In this document: piece by piece, positions 1 through 10,124 of the stretch | How the letters are laid out: each line of letters starts with the position of its first letter | Position numbering within the stretch: position 1 is the first letter of the stretch | NCBI RefSeq assembly: GCF_001577305.1 | Contig: NZ_CP014518.1 | Span: 2,108,001 to 2,172,000 of the forward strand | Reading direction: 5' to 3' | DNA length: 64,000 bases | Source: Sinomonas atrocyanea | GTDB lineage: Bacteria > Actinomycetota > Actinomycetes > Actinomycetales > Micrococcaceae | Translations under genes and position numbers: made by a program | Notes under the pieces: generated by a model | The model's input: only the letters and a program-made list of their open reading frames with translations | The model's database searches: none | What the model was told of the DNA's origin: nothing

Positions 1-595
1 AGGGCTCGAGAACGTGCCCGAGAGCGGCCCCTTCATCGTCGCCTCGAACCACCTCTCGTTCCTCGACTCCGTGATCATCCAGGCGCTCATGCCCCGCGGC
101 GTCGCGTTCTTCGCGAAGGCCGAGTACTTCACCGGCAAGGGCGTCAAGGGCAAGCTCATGAAGGCCTTCTTCGAAGGCGTAGGGTCCATCCCCGTGGAGC
201 GCGGCGAGCAGGCCGCAAGCGTGGCAGCCCTCAAGACGCTGCTCGACATCCTCGATGAGGGCAAGGGGATCGGGATCTACCCTGAGGGGACCCGCTCCCG
301 CGACGGCCTGCTCTACCGCGGCCGGACCGGCGTCGGCTGGCTGGCGCTCACCACCGGTGCCCCCGTGGTCCCCGTCGGGCTCGTCGGCACGGAGAACCTC
401 CAGCCCGCCGACACGAACTCCATCAGGCCCCAGCACTTCGAGATGCGCGTGGGCGAGCCGCTGTGGTTCGAGAAGACCGGCCCGGACCACTCGCTCCCGC
501 TCCGGCGCGAGGCCACCGACCGGATCATGGATGCCATCGCGGCCCTCACCGGGCAGGAGCGGGCGGCCGGCTACAACAAGCCGCCCTCGCACTAG
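1..595 (+). CDS. plsC: 1-acyl-sn-glycerol-3-phosphate acyltransferase, 5' end cut off
   Basis: Transfers an acyl chain to lysophosphatidic acid in phospholipid synthesis at the inner face of the membrane. The reading frame is open to the window edge and begins with GLENVPESGPF, which is family sequence upstream of any start, so the N terminus is missing. All four acyltransferase blocks visible in the family are present: the HX4D catalytic motif in NHLSFLD, GSIPVER, EGTRSRDG, and PVVPVGL. The protein ends in YNKPPSH about 80 nt before uvrC. It is most likely PlsC-like; other lysophospholipid acyltransferases share these motifs, so the exact substrate is inferred. Confidence 0.88.
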   Translation, partial: GLENVPESGPFIVASNHLSFLDSVIIQALMPRGVAFFAKAEYFTGKGVKGKLMKAFFEGVGSIPVERGEQAASVAALKTLLDILDEGKGIGIYPEGTRSRDGLLYRGRTGVGWLALTTGAPVVPVGLVGTENLQPADTNSIRPQHFEMRVGEPLWFEKTGPDHSLPLRREATDRIMDAIAALTGQERAAGYNKPPSH

Positions 596-664
596 CGCCG
601 GCGGCGGGGCCCGAGGGCCGTCGCCGCGGACGGGAGGACGGACGGGAGGCCCCGCGGACTCTCC

Positions 665-670
665 TAGACT
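665..670 (+). promoter_or_regulatory. -10 element of uvrC (leaderless)
   Basis: TAGACT matches the actinobacterial TANNNT -10 element and is followed by exactly 6 nt and then the GTG start of uvrC. Transcription would begin at or next to the start codon, giving a leaderless mRNA. Confidence 0.5.
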
Positions 671-676
671 GGAGCG

Positions 677-2605
677 GTGGCAGATCCAGCGAGCTACCGT
701 CCCAGGACCGGGGACATTCCGACCGACCCTGGCGTCTACCGCTTCCGGGACCCGCACGGGAGGGTCATCTATGTCGGCAAGGCCAAGAACCTCCGCCAGC
801 GCCTGACGTCCTACTTCGCGCGGCCGGCGACGCTCCTGCCCAAGACCTATGCGATGGTGCACACGGCCGCCAGCGTCGAGTGGACCGTGGTCGGGAGCGA
901 GCTCGAGGCGCTCCAGCTCGAGTACACCTGGATCAAGGAGTTCAGGCCGCGGTACAACCTCGCCTTCCGCGACGACAAGACCTACCCGTACCTCGCCGTC
1001 ACGATGGGGGAGAAGTACCCCAGGGTGATGGTGATGCGCGGCGAGCGGCGCAAGGGCACCCGCTACTTCGGGCCCTACACGGCCGGGGCCATCCGGGAGA
1101 CCATGGACACCCTCCTGCGCGTCTTCCCGGTCCGTTCCTGCAGCGCGGGCGTGTTCCGGCGGGCCGAGCAGAGCGGACGGCCGTGCCTCCTCGGCTACAT
1201 TGACAAGTGCTCCGCGCCCTGCGTGGGCCGCATCAGCGAGGAGGACCACCGCGCCCTCGCCGATGACTTCTGCGCCTTCATGGGCGGGGAGGCCAGGCGC
1301 TTCATCACGGGCCTCGAGCGGAAGATGGCGGACGCGGTCTCGGACCTCGACTATGAGAACGCCGCGCGGCTGCGGGACGACATCGTGGCCATGCGGAAGG
1401 TCTTCGAGCGCAACGCCGTGGTCCTCTCCGAAGAGACCGACGCGGACGTCTTCGCCGTCGAGGAGGACGAGCTCGAGGCCGCGGTGCAGGTGTTCCACGT
1501 CCGCGGCGGCCGCATCCGCGGCCAGCGCGGGTGGATCGTGGAGAAGGTCGAGGACACCACCCCCGAGGCCCTCGTGGGCCACCTGCTCCAGCAGGTCTAC
1601 GGCGACCAGGAGGAGACCAACGGGAGGCTCCCGCGCGAGGTGCTCGTCCCGGTCCTGCCCGAGGACGCGGACGATCTCGGCATCTGGCTCACGGGCCTGC
1701 GCGGGGCGCGGGTCGAGCTCCGCGTGCCGCAGCGGGGCGACAAGGCGGCCCTGCTCAAGACCGTGCACGAGAACGCGGTCCAGGCCCTGCGGCTGCACAA
1801 GAGCCGCCGCGCGGGGGACATCACGACCCGCTCGCTCGCCCTGCAGGAGCTGCAGGAGGCGCTCGAACTGCCCGAACCGCCGCTGCGCATCGAGTCCTTC
1901 GACATCTCCCACGTCCAGGGCACCAACGTCGTGGCCTCGATGGTCGTGGTCGAGGACGGGCTCACCAAGAAGAGCGAGTACCGCAAGTTCACCATCACGG
2001 GCGAGGCCGCCCGCGACGACACGGCGGCGATGCACGACGTCCTCACCCGCCGCTTCCGCAACTACCTCGCCGAGCGCGAGCGCCCGGTCGAGGAGCGGGA
2101 CAGCGGAAAGTTCGCCTACCCGCCGAACCTCGTGGTGGTGGACGGCGGCCAGCCCCAGGTGACGGCCGCGGTCCGGGCCCTCGCGGAGCTCGGCATCGGG
2201 GACGAGGTCCGCGTGGTGGGCCTCGCGAAGCGGCTCGAGGAGGTCTGGCTCCCGGAAGGCGACTTCCCGGTCATCCTGCCGCGCGCCTCGCAGGGCCTGT
2301 ACCTGCTCCAGCGCATCCGCGACGAGGCGCACCGCTTCGCCATCACCTTCCACCGTCAGCGGCGCGCGAAGTCGATGACCGCCTCCATCCTCGACGAGGT
2401 CCCCGGGCTCGGCCCGGCACGGCAGAAGGCCGTCCTGGCCCACTTCGGCTCGCTCAAGCGGCTCCGCGCCGCGTCGGTGACGGAGATCACGGATGTCAGC
2501 GGGGTGGGCCCGTCCCTCGCGGCCGCCATCCACGCCCGCCTCCACGGGGTGGATCAGCCCGCCCCGGCCGTCAACTACGCCACCGGCGAAATCGTGGAGT
2601 CTTAG
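677..2605 (+). CDS. uvrC: Excinuclease ABC subunit C
   Basis: UvrC makes the dual incisions around bulky DNA lesions in nucleotide excision repair after loading by UvrA and UvrB. The 642-residue protein has the expected order: a GIY-YIG nuclease domain (about residues 16-95, PGVYRF then VIYVGKAKNLRQRL), a UVR helix pair near 210-245 (DYENAARLRDD), the RNase H-like 3' nuclease domain from about 400 (FDISH, VVVDGGQPQV), and tandem helix-hairpin-helix motifs at the C terminus (VPGLGPARQ, VSGVGPSLA). The GTG start is set by the -10 box six nucleotides upstream. It is the first gene of the conserved uvrC-rapZ-yvcK-whiA order. Confidence 0.98.
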   Translation: MADPASYRPRTGDIPTDPGVYRFRDPHGRVIYVGKAKNLRQRLTSYFARPATLLPKTYAMVHTAASVEWTVVGSELEALQLEYTWIKEFRPRYNLAFRDDKTYPYLAVTMGEKYPRVMVMRGERRKGTRYFGPYTAGAIRETMDTLLRVFPVRSCSAGVFRRAEQSGRPCLLGYIDKCSAPCVGRISEEDHRALADDFCAFMGGEARRFITGLERKMADAVSDLDYENAARLRDDIVAMRKVFERNAVVLSEETDADVFAVEEDELEAAVQVFHVRGGRIRGQRGWIVEKVEDTTPEALVGHLLQQVYGDQEETNGRLPREVLVPVLPEDADDLGIWLTGLRGARVELRVPQRGDKAALLKTVHENAVQALRLHKSRRAGDITTRSLALQELQEALELPEPPLRIESFDISHVQGTNVVASMVVVEDGLTKKSEYRKFTITGEAARDDTAAMHDVLTRRFRNYLAERERPVEERDSGKFAYPPNLVVVDGGQPQVTAAVRALAELGIGDEVRVVGLAKRLEEVWLPEGDFPVILPRASQGLYLLQRIRDEAHRFAITFHRQRRAKSMTASILDEVPGLGPARQKAVLAHFGSLKRLRAASVTEITDVSGVGPSLAAAIHARLHGVDQPAPAVNYATGEIVES

Positions 2606-2606
2606 C

Positions 2607-2612
2607 TAGGCT
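2607..2612 (+). promoter_or_regulatory. -10 element of rapZ (leaderless)
   Basis: TAGGCT, then 6 nt, then the ATG of rapZ. The box begins just after the uvrC stop, so rapZ-yvcK can be transcribed independently of uvrC. Confidence 0.5.
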
Positions 2613-2618
2613 GGCACC

Positions 2619-3542
2619 ATGACCGAGACGAGCGCCGCCGAGACCGGCCACGAGACAGACCTGACCCCGGTCAGGCCGCCCGCCTCCGAGCTGCTCATCG
2701 TCACGGGCATGTCCGGCGCCGGCCGCAGCACCGCGGCGAACGCCCTCGAGGACCACGGGTGGTACGTCGTGGAGAACCTCCCCCCGCAGCTGCTCGGGAC
2801 CCTCTCGGACCTCGTGCGCCACTCGCCGGACCGGATCCCCAAGCTCGCGGTCGTCATGGATGTGCGCGGCAAGGCGCTCTTCGCCGACATCCGCGATGCG
2901 CTCGCCCAGCTCACCTCGAGCGGCACCGAGTACCGCCTGCTGTTCCTCGACGCGAGCGACGACGTGCTCATCCGCCGGTTCGAGCAGGGCCGCCGGCCCC
3001 ACCCCCTCCAGGAGGGCGGCCGCATCTCGGACGGCATCGCAGAGGAGCGGACCCTCCTGCGCGAGCTCAAGGACCACGCGACGATCGTGCTGGACACCTC
3101 GGACTTCAACGTGCACGGCCTCGCGACGGCCATCACGGAGCTCTTCTCCGAGAAGGGCCCGGTGACGGTGCGGCTGAACGTCATGAGCTTCGGCTTCAAG
3201 TACGGCCTCCCGGCCGACGCCAACTTCGTCGCCGACGTGCGCTTCCTCCCCAACCCGCACTGGGTGCCCCAGCTGCGGCCCCACACCGGCCTGGACCCGG
3301 ACGTGCGGGACTACGTGCTCGTGGCCAACGGGGCGCAGGAGTTCGTGGAGCGGTACGTCAACGCGCTCGAGCCCGTCCTGGCGGGCTACCGCCGCGAGAA
3401 CAAGCACTACGCGACGATCGCGATCGGCTGCACCGGCGGCAAGCACCGCTCGGTCGCGATCGCCGAGGAGATCTCCAAGCGCCTCGCCCAGCAGCCCCGG
3501 GTCACGGTCACCACCGCGCACCGGGACCTCGGCCGCGAGTGA
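2619..3542 (+). CDS. rapZ: RapZ family nucleotide-binding protein (RNase adapter)
   Basis: RapZ (YvcJ) is a P-loop protein; in Escherichia coli it guides RNase E to the GlmZ small RNA, while its role in actinobacteria is less clear. The 307-residue protein has a Walker A loop GMSGAGRS at residues 30-37, with Arg where most P-loops have Lys, and the conserved C-terminal block GCTGGKHRSVA. It lies 13 nt after uvrC and overlaps yvcK by 4 nt (GTGA). This gene order is conserved across actinobacteria and Bacillus, where rapZ, yvcK and whiA are co-transcribed. Confidence 0.95.
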   Translation: MTETSAAETGHETDLTPVRPPASELLIVTGMSGAGRSTAANALEDHGWYVVENLPPQLLGTLSDLVRHSPDRIPKLAVVMDVRGKALFADIRDALAQLTSSGTEYRLLFLDASDDVLIRRFEQGRRPHPLQEGGRISDGIAEERTLLRELKDHATIVLDTSDFNVHGLATAITELFSEKGPVTVRLNVMSFGFKYGLPADANFVADVRFLPNPHWVPQLRPHTGLDPDVRDYVLVANGAQEFVERYVNALEPVLAGYRRENKHYATIAIGCTGGKHRSVAIAEEISKRLAQQPRVTVTTAHRDLGRE

Positions 3543-4585
3543 GCACGCTGTTCACAGGGCCGCTGCCCCTCATCCGTCCGGGCGCGGGCACCGACGGCGG
3601 CAAGCCCAAGGGTCCCTCCGTCGTCGCCCTCGGCGGAGGCCACGGCCTCGCCGCGTCGCTGTCCGCCCTGCGCCTGCTCACGACCGAGCTCACCGCCGTG
3701 GTGACCGTCGCGGACGACGGCGGCTCCTCCGGCCGCCTCCGGGCCGACTTCGGCGTCCTCCCGCCCGGCGACCTCCGGATGGCCCTGGCCGCGCTGTGCG
3801 ACGACACCGACTGGGGGAGGACCTGGCGGGACGTCATGCAGCACCGGTTCCGCTCGCCGGCCGGAACGAGCGGGCTCGACAACCACGCCATGGGCAATCT
3901 GCTCATCGTCACCCTGTGGGAGCTGCTCGGAGACGTCGTCGACGGCCTGCGCTGGGCCGGCGCCCTGCTCGGCGCGCGCGGCCAGGTGCTGCCGATGTCC
4001 AGGGTGCCCCTCACCATCGAGGGCGACGTCGTCGTCACCGGCGGGGGAGCCCACGGCGGCCCCGCGCGGGTGGAGACCATCCGCGGGCAGGCCGCGTGCG
4101 CGGTCGCCGGCCGCCTCGAGGACGTCCGGCTCGAGCCCGACGACGCCCCCGCGTGCCCCGAGACCCTCAGCGCGATCGAGCTCGCCGACTGGGTCGTGCT
4201 CGGCCCCGGCTCGTGGTACACCTCGGTGCTGCCGCACCTGCTCCTGCCGCAGCTGCGCCAGGCCCTCATCGACACCCCGGCCCGGCGCTGCCTGACGATG
4301 AACCTCGCGGTCGACACCAAGGAGACCACGGGCATGAGCGCGGCCGACCACCTCCGGGCCATCCAGCGGGTCGCACCCGGGTTCCGGGTGGACGCGGTGA
4401 TCGCGGACCACGCCTCCGTGGCGGACCGGGCCGAGTTCGAGCGGGTGGCCGGTGAACTCGGGGCGCAGGTCCTCTTCGATAGAGTGAGGTCCTCCGGCCG
4501 ACGGCCGGTACACGACGCGCTCCGGCTGGCCGGTGCGTACCATGAGGTCTTCACCGGGGGCGGAGCCCCCGCTGCGGGCCGTTGA
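3539..4585 (+). CDS. yvcK: YvcK/CofD-like gluconeogenesis factor
   Basis: YvcK binds UDP-sugars and is needed for growth on gluconeogenic carbon sources and for cell-wall homeostasis in Bacillus and mycobacteria (CuvA). The 348-residue product carries the family N-terminal loop LGGGHGLAASL and the following TVADDGGSSGRLR, with the LDNHAMGNLL segment further on. The frame is open far upstream into rapZ, but the GTG at 3539 overlapping the rapZ stop is the sensible start because homology begins just after it. Position between rapZ and whiA supports the call. Confidence 0.93.
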   Translation: MSTLFTGPLPLIRPGAGTDGGKPKGPSVVALGGGHGLAASLSALRLLTTELTAVVTVADDGGSSGRLRADFGVLPPGDLRMALAALCDDTDWGRTWRDVMQHRFRSPAGTSGLDNHAMGNLLIVTLWELLGDVVDGLRWAGALLGARGQVLPMSRVPLTIEGDVVVTGGGAHGGPARVETIRGQAACAVAGRLEDVRLEPDDAPACPETLSAIELADWVVLGPGSWYTSVLPHLLLPQLRQALIDTPARRCLTMNLAVDTKETTGMSAADHLRAIQRVAPGFRVDAVIADHASVADRAEFERVAGELGAQVLFDRVRSSGRRPVHDALRLAGAYHEVFTGGGAPAAGR

Positions 4586-4628
4586 GCGTGGGTCCGGTGC
4601 GGACGCCGCGGGAGCAGGAAGGACCGCC

Positions 4629-5609
4629 ATGGCATTGACCCAGAGCGTCAAGGACGAGCTGTCGCGGCTGACGGTGAAGAAGTCCTCCGAGCGCAAGGCA
4701 GAGGTCTCGGCCATCCTGCGGTTCGCCGGCGGCCTCCACATCATCTCGGGCCGGATCGTCATCGAGGCCGAGGTCGACCTCGCCGCGACGGCCCGGAGGC
4801 TCCGGGCCGCCATCGCGGAGGTCTACGGGCACCCCAGCGAGATCATCGTCGTCTCCGGGGGCGGGATCCGGCGCGGGAGCCGGTACGTGGTGCGCGTGGT
4901 GCGCGACGGCGAGTCGCTCGCCCGCCAGACCGGGCTCCTCGACAACCGCGGGCGCCCGGTCCGGGGCCTGCCCTCCACGGTCGTCAACGGGTCCGCGGCG
5001 GACGCGGAGGCCGTCTGGCGCGGGGCCTTCCTCGCCCACGGCTCGCTCACCGAGCCCGGCCGTTCGAGCTCGCTCGAGGTGACCTGCCCCGGCCCGGAGG
5101 CCGCGCTCGCCCTCGTGGGTGCCGCACGCCGGCTGGGGATCGCCGCGAAGGCGCGCGAAGTGCGGGGGGTGGACCGCGTCGTCGTGCGCGACGGCGATGC
5201 CATCGCCGCGCTGCTGACGCGCATGGGCGCCCACGACGCGCTCATGGCGTGGGAGGAGCGGCGCATGCGCAAGGAGGTCCGTGCGACGGCGAACCGGCTG
5301 GCCAACTTCGACGACGCCAACCTCCGCCGGTCCGCGCAGGCCGCCGTGGCCGCGGGCGCCCGCGTGGAGCGTGCCCTCGAGATCCTCGGCACCGACGTCC
5401 CGGAGCACCTGCGCTATGCGGGCGAGCTGCGGGTCGCCCACAAGCAGGCCAGCCTCGACGAGCTGGGCCGGCTCGCCGACCCGCCCATGACCAAGGACGC
5501 GATCGCGGGACGGATCCGGCGCCTGCTGGCCATGGCCGACAAGAAGGCCGCCGAGGAGGGGGTCCCCGGAACAGAGGCCAATGTGACCCCGGAGATGCTC
5601 GACGGTTGA
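4629..5609 (+). CDS. whiA: WhiA sporulation/cell-division regulator
   Basis: WhiA is a DNA-binding protein with an N-terminal LAGLIDADG homing-endonuclease-like fold and a C-terminal helix-turn-helix (near TKDAIAGRIRRLLAMA). In Streptomyces it acts with WhiB on sporulation septation; in non-sporulating actinobacteria it probably influences division genes. The 326-residue length is typical. The ATG at 4629 opens the family sequence MALTQSVKDELS and is preceded by a purine-rich GGAGCAGGAAGGA ribosome-binding region; a longer in-frame extension upstream has no family resemblance. Confidence 0.96.
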   Translation: MALTQSVKDELSRLTVKKSSERKAEVSAILRFAGGLHIISGRIVIEAEVDLAATARRLRAAIAEVYGHPSEIIVVSGGGIRRGSRYVVRVVRDGESLARQTGLLDNRGRPVRGLPSTVVNGSAADAEAVWRGAFLAHGSLTEPGRSSSLEVTCPGPEAALALVGAARRLGIAAKAREVRGVDRVVVRDGDAIAALLTRMGAHDALMAWEERRMRKEVRATANRLANFDDANLRRSAQAAVAAGARVERALEILGTDVPEHLRYAGELRVAHKQASLDELGRLADPPMTKDAIAGRIRRLLAMADKKAAEEGVPGTEANVTPEMLDG

Positions 5610-5663
5610 CCGGCCCTGGACGCGGGTACCGCAATGATCGGTATCCCATCCGGCGCATCTGCT

Positions 5664-5669
5664 TAGGAT
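5664..5669 (+). promoter_or_regulatory. Possible -10 element of sodA
   Basis: TAGGAT fits TANNNT and lies 64 nt before the sodA start, which would give a leader of about 55 nt. No good -35 is visible. Confidence 0.3.
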
Positions 5670-5733
5670 GGAGCCGTCACCAGCCCGCGCGCCGCGACCA
5701 GCGCGTGCGGGGAGCCAACCGATGGAGGATGTT

Positions 5734-6357
5734 GTGACCTACGTACTGCCCGAGCTCCCGTACGACTACGCCGCCCTCGAGCCGCACATCTCGGCCCGGA
5801 TCATGGAGCTCCACCACGACAAGCACCACGCTGCGTACGTCGCCGGCGCCAACACGGCCCTCGAGAAGATGGCCGAGGCGCGGTCCAACGGCGACGGCGC
5901 GGCCGCGGCCAAGCTCTCGAAGGACCTCCAGTTCAACCTCGGCGGCCACCTCAACCACTCGATCTTCTGGAACAACCTCTCCCCGGACGGCGGCGACAAG
6001 CCCGAGGGCGAGCTGGCCTCCGCGGTCGACGAGTTCTTCGGCTCGTTCGACGCCTTCCGCAGCCACTTCACGGCGGCGGCCACCACGATCCAGGGCTCGG
6101 GCTGGGCCCTCCTCGCGTACGAGCCCATCGGCGGGAACCTGGTCATCGAGCAGATGTACGACCAGCAGAACGGCGTGCCGGTCGCGACCACCCCGCTCCT
6201 CCAGCTGGACATGTGGGAGCACGCCTTCTACCTCGACTACCAGAACGTCAAGGCTGACTACGTCAAGGCCTTCTGGAACATCGTCAACTGGGCCGACGTG
6301 GCCCGCCGCTTCGAGGCCGCCCGCTCCGGCGCCAAGGGCCTCGTCACCTTCTCCTGA
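5734..6357 (+). CDS. sodA: Superoxide dismutase, Fe/Mn family
   Basis: Converts superoxide to hydrogen peroxide and oxygen in the cytoplasm. The 207-residue protein has the Fe/Mn-SOD metal ligands: His in the N-terminal ELHHDKHHAAYV, His in GGHLNHSIFW, and Asp and His in DMWEHAFYLDYQN. The GTG at 5734 (giving TYVLPELPYDY) is preferred over an in-frame ATG at 5722 because GGAGG sits 5 nt before the GTG. A Gln-rich DQQNGV segment where Mn enzymes carry their key Gln makes Mn more likely than Fe, but this is inference. A strong hairpin follows. Confidence 0.95.
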   Translation: MTYVLPELPYDYAALEPHISARIMELHHDKHHAAYVAGANTALEKMAEARSNGDGAAAAKLSKDLQFNLGGHLNHSIFWNNLSPDGGDKPEGELASAVDEFFGSFDAFRSHFTAAATTIQGSGWALLAYEPIGGNLVIEQMYDQQNGVPVATTPLLQLDMWEHAFYLDYQNVKADYVKAFWNIVNWADVARRFEAARSGAKGLVTFS

Positions 6358-6391
6358 TCGGAGACCTGCGTCACATTTTGTGACTTTCGGT

Positions 6392-6429
6392 GCGAAAGGG
6401 TCCGTCTGTTCCCGGACGGGCCCTTTCGC
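6392..6429 (+). terminator. Hairpin terminator after sodA
   Basis: A 15-bp stem (arms 6392-6406 and 6415-6429, one G-T wobble) with an 8-nt loop lies 34 nt after the sodA stop. There is no long T tract, as is common in actinobacteria. Confidence 0.75.
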
Positions 6430-6598
6430 CGTAGGATGGGGGACGGAAAGGCCCGTGCGGCCTTTCAGCCATGACAATGGAGACTTGGGCTGTCGGCCTT
6501 TCCCTGTGCAAAATCTCTGCCCAACGGCGTGCGGGACCGTCTAACAGTTCGAGCAGTCCTCGCGGATGCTCGACTGAGCATCAAGGAGATCGACCAGA

Positions 6599-7606
<1,008 letters not shown>

Positions 7607-7635
7607 CCGGCGCCGTAACGCACGCAGAACTCGGA

Positions 7636-7641
7636 TAGCCT
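7636..7641 (+). promoter_or_regulatory. -10 element of pgk (leaderless)
   Basis: TAGCCT, then 6 nt, then the ATG of pgk. It suggests pgk can be transcribed separately from gap. Confidence 0.5.
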
Positions 7642-7647
7642 GAGTCC

Positions 7648-8892
7648 ATGACTGCACGCACTCTCGACGACCTGCTCGCCGATGGTGTCCGTGGGCGGCA
7701 CGTTCTGGTCCGTTCGGATCTGAACGTGCCGCTCGACGGTTCCACCGTGACCGACGACGGACGCGTCCGCGCCTCCCTGCCCGTGATCCAGAAGCTCGCC
7801 GAAGCCGGCGCCCGCGTCCTGGTGATGGCCCACCTGGGCCGCCCCAAGGGTGCCCCGGACCCGAAGTACACGATCAAGCCAGCCGCCGACCGCCTGGCCG
7901 AGCTCGCCGCGGCCGCCGGCGTGACCGTGCTGCGCGCCGAGGACACCGTGGGGGAGCGCGCCAAGGCGCTCGCCGCCTCGCTCGAGGACGGACAGGTGCT
8001 CGTCCTCGAGAACGTCCGGTTCGACCCCCGCGAGACGAGCAAGGACGACGCCGAGCGCGCCGCCTTTGCCCGCGAGCTCGCCTCCCTCACGGGGGAGCGC
8101 GGCGCCTACGTGGACGACGCGTTCGGCGCCGTGCACCGCAAGCACGCCTCCGTGTACGACATCGCGGGCGTCCTGCCGGCCTACCTCGGCGAGCTCGTCC
8201 GGACCGAGGTCGAGGTGCTCCGGCGCCTCACCGACGGCGCCGAGCGTCCCTACGTCGTGGTCCTGGGCGGTTCCAAGGTCTCCGACAAGCTCGCCGTCAT
8301 CGCCAACCTCATCGGCAAGGCGGACAAGCTCCTGGTCGGCGGCGGCATGCTCTTCACCTTCCTCGCGGCCCAGGGGCACAAGGTCGGTGCGAGCCTGCTC
8401 GAGCAGGACCAGATCGCCACGGTGCAGGACTACCTCGACCGCGCCACCGCCGCCGGGACGGAGTTCGTGCTCCCGACCGACGTGGTGGTCGCCTCGAAGT
8501 TCGCCGCCGATGCCGACCACGAGGTGGCCGCGGCCGACGCCATCGAGGACACGTCCTTCGGCGGGGCCGGCATCGGCCTCGACATCGGGCCCGACACCGC
8601 CGCGGCCTTCGCGAAGGAGATCGCCGGAGCGAAGACGGTGTTCTGGAACGGCCCGATGGGCGTCTTCGAGTTCCCGGCCTTCGCGGCGGGCACGAAGGCC
8701 GTCGCCCAGGGCCTCGTCGACGCGACCGCCGCGGGCGCCCTGACCGTCGTCGGCGGCGGAGACTCCGCGGCAGCGGTCCGCACCCTCGGCTTCGACGACG
8801 CCCAGTTCGGCCACATCTCGACCGGCGGCGGCGCAAGCCTCGAGTACCTCGAAGGCAAGGAGCTCCCCGGCCTCACGGCCCTCGGAGCCTGA
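7648..8892 (+). CDS. pgk: Phosphoglycerate kinase
   Basis: Transfers the acyl phosphate of 1,3-bisphosphoglycerate to ADP, the first ATP-forming step of lower glycolysis. The 414-residue protein shows the signature RSDLNVPLDG, the loop MAHLGRPKG, VGGGMLFTFL, and the nucleotide-binding GGGDSAAAV near the C terminus. Length is normal for bacteria. It sits 41 nt after gap and 77 nt before tpiA. A GC-rich hairpin between pgk and tpiA may reduce read-through. Confidence 0.98.
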   Translation: MTARTLDDLLADGVRGRHVLVRSDLNVPLDGSTVTDDGRVRASLPVIQKLAEAGARVLVMAHLGRPKGAPDPKYTIKPAADRLAELAAAAGVTVLRAEDTVGERAKALAASLEDGQVLVLENVRFDPRETSKDDAERAAFARELASLTGERGAYVDDAFGAVHRKHASVYDIAGVLPAYLGELVRTEVEVLRRLTDGAERPYVVVLGGSKVSDKLAVIANLIGKADKLLVGGGMLFTFLAAQGHKVGASLLEQDQIATVQDYLDRATAAGTEFVLPTDVVVASKFAADADHEVAAADAIEDTSFGGAGIGLDIGPDTAAAFAKEIAGAKTVFWNGPMGVFEFPAFAAGTKAVAQGLVDATAAGALTVVGGGDSAAAVRTLGFDDAQFGHISTGGGASLEYLEGKELPGLTALGA

Positions 8893-8898
8893 GCCCCC

Positions 8899-8928
8899 GG
8901 CCCCGCCGCCCCCACAGGCGGCGGGGCC
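8899..8928 (+). terminator. GC-rich hairpin between pgk and tpiA
   Basis: A 12-bp perfect stem (8899-8910 with 8917-8928) and a 6-nt loop, without a T tract. It may be a partial terminator or an RNA-processing structure within the glycolytic run. Confidence 0.5.
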
Positions 8929-8969
8929 TCCCTGTGCCCACCACACCACCTCGTCAGGAGCCACCCACC

Positions 8970-9782
8970 GTGACCACCTCCGCGAACGGCGCCTTCGAGC
9001 GCACCCCCCTCATCGCCGGCAACTGGAAGATGAACATGGACCACGTCCAGGCCATCACCCTGCTCCAGAAGCTCGCCTGGACCCTCGACGACGCCAAGCA
9101 CGACTACGCGCGCGTCGAGGTCGCGGTGTTCCCGCCCTTCACCGACCTCCGCGGCGTCCAGACCCTCGTGGCCGGCGACGACCTCGCCATCGCCTACGGC
9201 GGCCAGGACCTCTCCCAGTTCGACTCCGGCGCCTACACCGGCGACATCAGCGGCGCCTTCCTGGCCAAGCTCGGCTGCCGCTACGTCCTCGTGGGCCACT
9301 CCGAGCGGCGCACCGTCCACGGCGAGACGGACGAGACCCTCAACGCGAAGGTGAAGGCCGCCTACAAGCACGGGCTCGTACCGATCCTCTGCGTCGGCGA
9401 GGGGCTCGAGGTCCGGCAGGCGGGGACCCACGTCGAGCACACCCTGGCCCAGCTCAGGGCAGACGTCGAGGGCCTCACCGCCGACCAGGCCGCCCAGCTC
9501 GTCGTGGCCTACGAGCCCGTGTGGGCCATCGGCACCGGCGAGGTCGCCGGCCCCGGCGACGCGCAGGAGATGTGTGCCGCGCTGCGCGCCGAGCTCGCCG
9601 CGCTCTTCGGCGAGGAGTCCGCCCGCGCGACGCGCCTCCTCTACGGCGGCTCGGTCAAGGCGGCCAACGCCGCGGCGATCCTCGCCGAGCAGGACGTCGA
9701 CGGCGTGCTCGTGGGCGGTGCGAGCCTCGACGTCGCCGAATTTGCTAGCATTGTCAGGTTCGAGAGCCACGCCGGCGCCTAG
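8970..9782 (+). CDS. tpiA: Triosephosphate isomerase
   Basis: Interconverts dihydroxyacetone phosphate and glyceraldehyde 3-phosphate. The 270-residue protein has all active-site blocks: AGNWKMN (Asn, Lys), VGHSERR (catalytic His), AYEPVWAIGTGE (catalytic Glu), and the phosphate-binding LLYGGSVKAAN. The frame extends to a GTG at 8934, but the GTG at 8970 has AGGAG 9 nt upstream and gives a normal length, so it is chosen. The gene follows pgk and precedes secG, as in many actinobacteria. Confidence 0.97.
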   Translation: MTTSANGAFERTPLIAGNWKMNMDHVQAITLLQKLAWTLDDAKHDYARVEVAVFPPFTDLRGVQTLVAGDDLAIAYGGQDLSQFDSGAYTGDISGAFLAKLGCRYVLVGHSERRTVHGETDETLNAKVKAAYKHGLVPILCVGEGLEVRQAGTHVEHTLAQLRADVEGLTADQAAQLVVAYEPVWAIGTGEVAGPGDAQEMCAALRAELAALFGEESARATRLLYGGSVKAANAAAILAEQDVDGVLVGGASLDVAEFASIVRFESHAGA

Positions 9783-9841
9783 CAGCGCCAGCCGCGCCGC
9801 GACCACGCACGACAGCTGACGGAAGGCCACGAGGCAAACCT

Positions 9842-10099
9842 GTGCAAGTACTCCAGATCATCCTCCAGATCATCCTGGGCATCACGAGCCTTCTGCTCAC
9901 CATGCTGATCCTCATGCACAAGGGCCGCGGCGGCGGCCTGTCGGACATGTTCGGCGGCGGAATGTCCTCCGGTCTGGCGTCCTCCGGCGTCGCGGAGAGG
10001 AACCTCAACCGCTTCACCATCATCCTGGGCGTCACCTGGGGCGTTGTCATCATCGCGCTCGGGCTCATCATGCGCTTCTCGAACGCCGGCGGTTCCTGA
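9842..10099 (+). CDS. secG: SecG, preprotein translocase subunit
   Basis: SecG is the small membrane partner of SecYE and aids SecA-driven export. The 85-residue protein has two hydrophobic helices (about residues 3-24 and 57-79) joined by the glycine-rich cytoplasmic loop HKGRGGGLSDMFGGG, the family pattern. The GTG start lies 59 nt after tpiA. A perfect 25-bp hairpin follows and is shared with the convergent pgl. Confidence 0.95.
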   Translation: MQVLQIILQIILGITSLLLTMLILMHKGRGGGLSDMFGGGMSSGLASSGVAERNLNRFTIILGVTWGVVIIALGLIMRFSNAGGS

Positions 10100-10124
10100 C
10101 CGCCGCAGCGCGCTTTCGACCTCA

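Noticed and set aside
6371..6383. TCACA-TTT-TGTGA as a CRP-type operator
   Set aside because: The half-sites are in the reverse order and spacing of the CRP site TGTGA-N6-TCACA and it lies after the sodA stop rather than in a clear promoter.
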